Source: JAAZFZ01 sp035647435 (GTDB lineage: Bacteria; Bacillota; Clostridia; Oscillospirales; Acutalibacteraceae). Taken from it: DNA of 11,714 nucleotides. Positions 7,381 through 11,714 of this stretch are shown here, one piece after another. The first letter of the stretch is position 1. Each line of letters begins with the position of its first letter. The stretch covers positions 1-11,714 of the forward strand of contig DASRNM010000082.1 of assembly GCA_035647435.1 (NCBI GenBank), in the 5' to 3' direction. A program made the position numbers and the translations under genes. Under the pieces are notes generated by a model, which was given only the letters and a program-made list of their open reading frames with translations, had not been told where the DNA came from and made no database searches.

Positions 7381-7386
7381 TCCTCC
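7381..7386 (-). promoter_or_regulatory. ribosome binding site of the carA relic
   Basis: GGAGGA lies directly after the pyrF stop, 7 bases before TTG 7373. This near-ideal site supports translation of the 53-codon relic and may be what is left of the original carA start region. Confidence 0.65.
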
Positions 7387-7388
7387 GC

Positions 7389-8324
7389 CTACTCTGTTAT
7401 TTTAATTTCAGGTATAACAGATGTAATTTCATTCTTCATTCGGATAGCTTCATTTCTTGCTGCCACAGCATAATCCCTTTCATCTGTGTCAGCTTTTTTG
7501 TATGCACACATAATTGCCCTTGACGAATTAACAATAGCTCCTAAGCCATTTTCATCAAAAGCACCTGCAATATCGCTTGCATTGCCACCCTGTGCACCAT
7601 AACCAGGCACAAGAAAAAATGTGTGAGGCAAGCTTTTTCTTAAATCCGTAAGCTGTTCAGGGTATGTTGCACCGACAACTGCGCCGACAGATGAATAACC
7701 GTATTTGCCTTTCGAAGATTCTCCCCACTTCTCGCACATATCGCCCATAACCCTATAAACGGGCGTGCCATCAATAAGTTTATCCTGGAGCTCTCCGGAA
7801 GATGGGTTTGATGTTTTACAAAGAACAAAAATACCCTTGTCAAATTCATTACATATATCTAACAACGGGTTGATTCCATCACTTCCGAGGTAGCCATTGA
7901 CAGTTAGTGCGTCAGCATTAAATGGATGAATGCTTTCGCCGTTAACATTGATTTTACCAAGGTGTGCATTTGAATACGCTTGCATGGTTGAGCCAATATC
8001 ATTTCTTTTACCGTCTGTTATAACAAACATACCTTTACTTTTCGCATATTCAATTGTTTGAAACAGCGCTCTCATGCCTTGCCAACCGTACATTTCATAG
8101 TAAGCGCACTGCGGTTTTATTGCGGGAACAATGTCAAAAAGCGCATCAATAAGCCCTTTATTGAACTCAAAAACTGCATTTGAAGCAGCTTCAAGTGTGT
8201 TTCCGAATTTTAGAAACGATTCTTGTTTGATGTATTCGGGTATAAACTCAAGCCTCGGGTCAAGCCCTGCGACTGTAGGGTTCTTCTTTTTTGCGATTGC
8301 TACAATTAATCTATCAAAAGACAT
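7389..8324 (-). CDS. pyrF: orotidine 5'-phosphate decarboxylase
   Basis: PyrF decarboxylates OMP to UMP, the last step of the pathway, in the cytosol. The 311 residues and the sequence match the longer subgroup of bacterial OMP decarboxylases. GLDPRLE (20-26) opens the barrel, and AIKPQCAYYE (69-78) lies next. VITDGKRNDIGSTMQAY (101-117) carries the catalytic Asp104, Lys106 and Asp109 set, and VPGYGAQGG plus VNSSRAI form the phosphate site. All catalytic residues are present. The ATG at 8324 has GAGG about 7 bases upstream, and the gene starts 9 bases after pyrC. The stop is TAG, followed in the same frame by the carA relic. Confidence 0.96.
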   Translation of the reverse strand: MSFDRLIVAIAKKKNPTVAGLDPRLEFIPEYIKQESFLKFGNTLEAASNAVFEFNKGLIDALFDIVPAIKPQCAYYEMYGWQGMRALFQTIEYAKSKGMFVITDGKRNDIGSTMQAYSNAHLGKINVNGESIHPFNADALTVNGYLGSDGINPLLDICNEFDKGIFVLCKTSNPSSGELQDKLIDGTPVYRVMGDMCEKWGESSKGKYGYSSVGAVVGATYPEQLTDLRKSLPHTFFLVPGYGAQGGNASDIAGAFDENGLGAIVNSSRAIMCAYKKADTDERDYAVAARNEAIRMKNEITSVIPEIKITE

Positions 8325-8333
8325 TCAAATACC

Positions 8334-9611
8334 TCATTCATTGTCATTATATATTAATTTTCCGGAGCAAATTGTAAACTTAACCTTGCCTGTCAATTCA
8401 AGCCCTTTGAATGCGGAGTTTACTGATTTACCGTGAAAATTTTCGGGTTTAACAATCCACTTTTCATTTGGGTCAAAAATCATTATGTCAGCTGGCGAAT
8501 TTACCCTTAATCCTCCTGCATTAATTCCGATGATTTCAGCGGGCACTGTGCTCATCATGTACAACAATTTGAACAAGCTGATATACCCTGTGTTGACAAG
8601 ATATTTAATACCTGCAGCCAAAGAAGTTTCAAGACCTATGACACCATTTGGCGCAGCGAAAAAGTCTGATTTTTCTTTTGGAGTATGGGGTGCATGGTCA
8701 GTTGCAATTGCGTCTATTGTACCGTCAATTATAGCCCTTATAACAGCCCGTCTATCCATCTCTGTTCTGAGTGGTGGATTCATCCTGTAATCTGCATCCT
8801 GATGGAACATCAACTCTTCATTAAGTGCAAAATAATGAGGACAAGTTTCTGATGTAACTTTTATTCCATTTTTTTTGGCAAATCTTATCAGGTTGATTGC
8901 TTTTTCGGAGCTAACATGACAAATATGCACTCTTGAATCAGTTGATGCGGCAAGAGCAATCTCACGTGCTACACCAACGTCTTCTGCGGCGGCAGGGATG
9001 CCTTTAATGCCTAAGGCTTCTGATATTACTCCTTCATTAATCAGCCCGTCTTGAGCAAGGCTTGAATCCTCACAATGTGCAAGTATTGGCGAATCAATCC
9101 AGCAAGCCATTGTCATTGCCTCTCGCATCATTGCTGCCGTAGAAACAGGTTTTCCATCATCAGAAAAAGCTACTGCACCAGCAGCTTTGAGTGAAGCGAA
9201 ATCTGTAAGCTCTTGACCGTCTAAGCCTTTTGTTATGGCAGCGACGGGAAGAATGTTTATTTTAGCTTCGTTACCCTTTGCTGATACATATTTTATTGTG
9301 TTTTCATTGTCGCAAACGGGGTCAGTGTTAGGCATAGCAAGAATGGTTGTTACTCCGCCGGCTGCCGCTGCCTCGCTTGCCGAAAAAATATCTTCTTTAT
9401 CAGTAAAGCCTGGGTCTCTCAAATGAACATGCATGTCAACAAGACCAGGCGCAGCCACAAGCCCTGTTGCATCAATAACTTTATCAGCATCCATTTTCAG
9501 ATTTTCTCCGATGGAGATTATAGAATTACCGCCGACATATATATCGCCGATTCTGTCAAACTCGCCGCTTGGATCAATAATTCTTGCGTTTTTAATTAAT
9601 ATGCTATTCAT
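8334..9611 (-). CDS. pyrC: dihydroorotase, class I
   Basis: PyrC cyclises carbamoyl aspartate to dihydroorotate. The 425 residues fit class I dihydroorotase of the amidohydrolase fold. Zinc and substrate motifs are all visible: DMHVHLRDPG with His61 and His63, FSDDGKPV with Asp151, HCED with His179, VHICHVSS with His232, SETCPHYF, the NPPLRT substrate loop, and IATDHAPHT with catalytic Asp305. The ATG at 9611 is preceded by GGAGGG at a spacing of 5. It starts only 29 bases after the PBP gene with no visible terminator or attenuator between them, so the two are probably transcribed together. Its product is made from carbamoyl aspartate, which needs carbamoyl phosphate from elsewhere if the local CarB is inactive. 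Confidence 0.96.
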   Translation of the reverse strand: MNSILIKNARIIDPSGEFDRIGDIYVGGNSIISIGENLKMDADKVIDATGLVAAPGLVDMHVHLRDPGFTDKEDIFSASEAAAAGGVTTILAMPNTDPVCDNENTIKYVSAKGNEAKINILPVAAITKGLDGQELTDFASLKAAGAVAFSDDGKPVSTAAMMREAMTMACWIDSPILAHCEDSSLAQDGLINEGVISEALGIKGIPAAAEDVGVAREIALAASTDSRVHICHVSSEKAINLIRFAKKNGIKVTSETCPHYFALNEELMFHQDADYRMNPPLRTEMDRRAVIRAIIDGTIDAIATDHAPHTPKEKSDFFAAPNGVIGLETSLAAGIKYLVNTGYISLFKLLYMMSTVPAEIIGINAGGLRVNSPADIMIFDPNEKWIVKPENFHGKSVNSAFKGLELTGKVKFTICSGKLIYNDNE

Positions 9612-9640
9612 TTATTCCCTCCGATAAATTAAAAAGTTAT

Positions 9641-11714
9641 CTATTCTTCGTTGCCATTCTCAATTTCATTATCATTCAAAACAACATTTTCAATGTCGTT
9701 ATCTTCATTGTTATTGTTACTATTATTGAAAAGCGAACCCAATAAACCAGTGGCAACAGAACACGAAGAGCATGTTGCAGGTGTATTTGTTGTTTTGTAC
9801 CATCCTGTTTTTGTAGAAGTGCAAGAAGGACTTGCAATTAACCCGGTTTTTGTGCAGTATTGCTTTTCGATTGTTAAACCACTTTTGGGGAATTCTTTTT
9901 TCTCGAGATTTTTATGAATTCTATTAAATACTTCTATAAAAATTCTTCCGGCTGGATTTACGGTTGTATGCAACCTTTTAGGTTCATCATAACCATACCA
10001 CACAGTGGCAACATAGTGCGGGGTGCCACCCGCAAACCACCTGTCTTTATCCTCATCAGTTGTACCCGTTTTGCACATAATTTGAAATTTTCTGACATTA
10101 GAGCCTGTGCCATAAGTGGATGTTTTTACGGTTTGGAGAAGTTCGCACATAACATCAGCAGTTGCTGGTGATAGAATTTGCTCACTGTGTTCCTTATGCT
10201 CTAAAATCACTTCCGAACCGTCACTATTTGTAACTTTATAAAAACAATATGGTTCATAATACTTTCCGCCATTTCCAAAAGACGCATAAGCGGCGGTCAT
10301 TTCCAATGTTGTCATGCCGTAGGTCATAGCACCAACAGCCATCGGCGGTAAATAACGGTCGTCTTTATCGCTGACATTTGAAAAATGAAATTTATTTTTT
10401 AAAAAGTCTAATGAGGTGTTTATACCAACAAAATCATTTATAACTCTTGCAGAAACCGTATTTAACGATTTTTCAAGGGCATATTGAACTGTAGCATTGC
10501 TGCCTGAACCAAAAGTGCCGTTAACATTTCTTGGCCATGGTGAACCGTTAATCATTAAAGCGTGGTCTCTTATCATAGTTGACCAAGTTAAAAGGTCCAA
10601 TTCAATTGCAGGTGAATAACCAGACAACGGCTTGATTGTTGAACCAGGTTGACGTGGGGAACTAACCGCTCTATTTAAGCAACGGTCTCCGTTTTTTTGA
10701 CCGGCCTGTCCAACAATCCCGACAATTCTGCCACTATAGTCCATTATTGTCATAGAAGATTGAACAGCGGGCTTCTCTTTTGTATCTTTTTGTTTTGGAA
10801 ATGTAACACGATTATAGTAAACGTCGTTGAGCTCTTCTTGTATATTTTTATCAACAGCCGAATAGATTTTGAGACCGCCGTAATAGATTTTTTCAGTTGC
10901 TTGTTGACGTGTTAAACCTTCTTTTTTACGCAATTCACTTATAACACAATCAATTACATAATCGACATAAAAGCTTTGATACTCATTTTTTATATCGATT
11001 TTTTCTTCTTTATTTTCTTTATCTGTGTTGTTTGAAATATATTTCTCGTTGTTTGTCAAGATAATTTCATATTCGATTGCTTCATCATATTCCTCTTGAC
11101 TTATAATCCCTTGTTCAAGCATTTGGCTCAAACAATATATCTGCCGTTTTCGGTTTTCTTCGATGTTTACAAGAGGATTATATTTGTAGGGGTATTGAGT
11201 GATTGCAGCAATAACAGCAGATTCGGCAAGATTCAGCTCCCAAGCGTTTTTGCCAAAATAAGTTTCAGAAGCAGTCTGAACTCCGTAACAACCACTGCCA
11301 AGGTAAAGAGTATTCAAGTATGCCTCAAGAATTGTTTCTTTTGAATAGTGCTCCTCAAGGTTAAGAGAAGCAAGTATTTCTTTATATTTTCTAAAAAAGG
11401 TTACGTCCTTATCGCCCGTTAAGTTTTTAATTAACTGTTGCGTTATGGTTGAACCACCTTGGTTGAGGTTATATTTTGTGATAACACTTGTGAAACGAAC
11501 CCAGTCAACACCGCTATGAGAATGAAATCTTTTATCCTCCAACGCTATGAAGGCTTTTATAAGATTTTCGGGCATTTCGTCAAGGTCAACCCAAATTCTG
11601 TTTTCTCTGCCGTGCAATCTTGCAATCTCAACTGCCCGACCTTCATCATTATAAGCGTAGACTATAGACGTTTGATTTTGTCTGTTTTTCTTTTCTTCCA
11701 AATCTATTATTACA
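9641..11714 (-). CDS. class A penicillin-binding protein, N-terminus cut by the window edge
   Basis: This bifunctional peptidoglycan synthase has a glycosyltransferase and a transpeptidase domain outside the membrane. About 690 residues are visible; the frame stays open to base 11713, so the start, cytoplasmic N-terminus and membrane helix lie outside. The TTG at 11701 is not taken as the real start. Numbering from that TTG, the GT51 domain shows ALEDKRFHSHSG with catalytic Glu55 and GGSTITQQLIKN. The transpeptidase shows PGSTIKP (nucleophile Ser354, Lys357), SLN (412-414) and KTGTT (544-548). All are intact. A Ser/Thr/Cys-rich segment with four cysteines and a low-complexity Asn/Asp/Glu tail end the protein. 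It resembles PBP1A/PonA-type enzymes of Firmicutes. The TAG stop lies 29 bases before pyrC. Confidence 0.95.
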   Translation of the reverse strand, partial: VIIDLEEKKNRQNQTSIVYAYNDEGRAVEIARLHGRENRIWVDLDEMPENLIKAFIALEDKRFHSHSGVDWVRFTSVITKYNLNQGGSTITQQLIKNLTGDKDVTFFRKYKEILASLNLEEHYSKETILEAYLNTLYLGSGCYGVQTASETYFGKNAWELNLAESAVIAAITQYPYKYNPLVNIEENRKRQIYCLSQMLEQGIISQEEYDEAIEYEIILTNNEKYISNNTDKENKEEKIDIKNEYQSFYVDYVIDCVISELRKKEGLTRQQATEKIYYGGLKIYSAVDKNIQEELNDVYYNRVTFPKQKDTKEKPAVQSSMTIMDYSGRIVGIVGQAGQKNGDRCLNRAVSSPRQPGSTIKPLSGYSPAIELDLLTWSTMIRDHALMINGSPWPRNVNGTFGSGSNATVQYALEKSLNTVSARVINDFVGINTSLDFLKNKFHFSNVSDKDDRYLPPMAVGAMTYGMTTLEMTAAYASFGNGGKYYEPYCFYKVTNSDGSEVILEHKEHSEQILSPATADVMCELLQTVKTSTYGTGSNVRKFQIMCKTGTTDEDKDRWFAGGTPHYVATVWYGYDEPKRLHTTVNPAGRIFIEVFNRIHKNLEKKEFPKSGLTIEKQYCTKTGLIASPSCTSTKTGWYKTTNTPATCSSCSVATGLLGSLFNNSNNNNEDNDIENVVLNDNEIENGNEE

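Noticed and set aside
7640..7849. 69-codon minus-strand frame inside pyrF
   Set aside because: It overlaps pyrF in another frame, has no ribosome site and no recognisable domain; PyrF itself is complete.
11699..11701. TTG as the start of the class A PBP
   Set aside because: The frame is open upstream to the window edge, and the membrane anchor expected in every class A PBP is missing from the visible part, so the true start is outside.

Overview
The window looks like chromosome of an AT-rich, Gram-positive, probably endospore-forming Clostridia-type bacterium (inference). The reasons are strong GGAGG-type ribosome binding sites, a class 1B dihydroorotate dehydrogenase (PyrD with the PyrK flavin/iron-sulfur subunit), a CwlD-like amidase, a VanZ-like protein and a class A penicillin-binding protein. 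No RNA gene, insertion sequence, CRISPR array or prophage gene is visible.

Layout, from the right edge leftwards along the minus strand: a class A PBP (5' end cut by the window edge), pyrC, pyrF, a 53-codon relic of carA, carB, pyrK, pyrD, ruvX and a vanZ-like gene. Gaps are 29, 9, 15, -8, 17, -1, -1 and -11 bases, so this is one tightly packed, translationally coupled transcription unit of more than 10 kb. It carries the middle and late steps of UMP synthesis (dihydroorotase, dihydroorotate dehydrogenase, OMP decarboxylase). pyrB, pyrE and pyrR are not in the window. On the plus strand, between the vanZ-like gene and the left edge, are two overlapping half-length TSUP (TauE/SafE-type) membrane genes preceded by a possible 13-codon leader ORF. 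At the left edge, on the minus strand, is the 5' part of a CwlD-like N-acetylmuramoyl-L-alanine amidase.

The most striking point is the carbamoyl-phosphate synthase locus. carA is reduced to its last ~50 codons, keeps a good ribosome binding site, and has lost the catalytic His and Glu of the glutaminase. The adjacent carB is one open frame of 996 codons, but it lacks the glycine-rich ATP loop in the first ATP-grasp half. It also lacks about 60 residues, including the ATP-binding subdomain, in the second half, and several metal ligands are changed in both halves. The oligomerisation and C-terminal allosteric (MGS-like) domains remain recognisable. As read, this CarB should not make carbamoyl phosphate, yet the frame is intact and sits in a normal-looking pyr operon whose other enzymes keep their catalytic residues. 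It is either a repurposed pseudoenzyme, possibly a regulator or scaffold, or a gene in early decay. Residue comparisons with E. coli and Bacillus enzymes were made from memory, not by a computed alignment.
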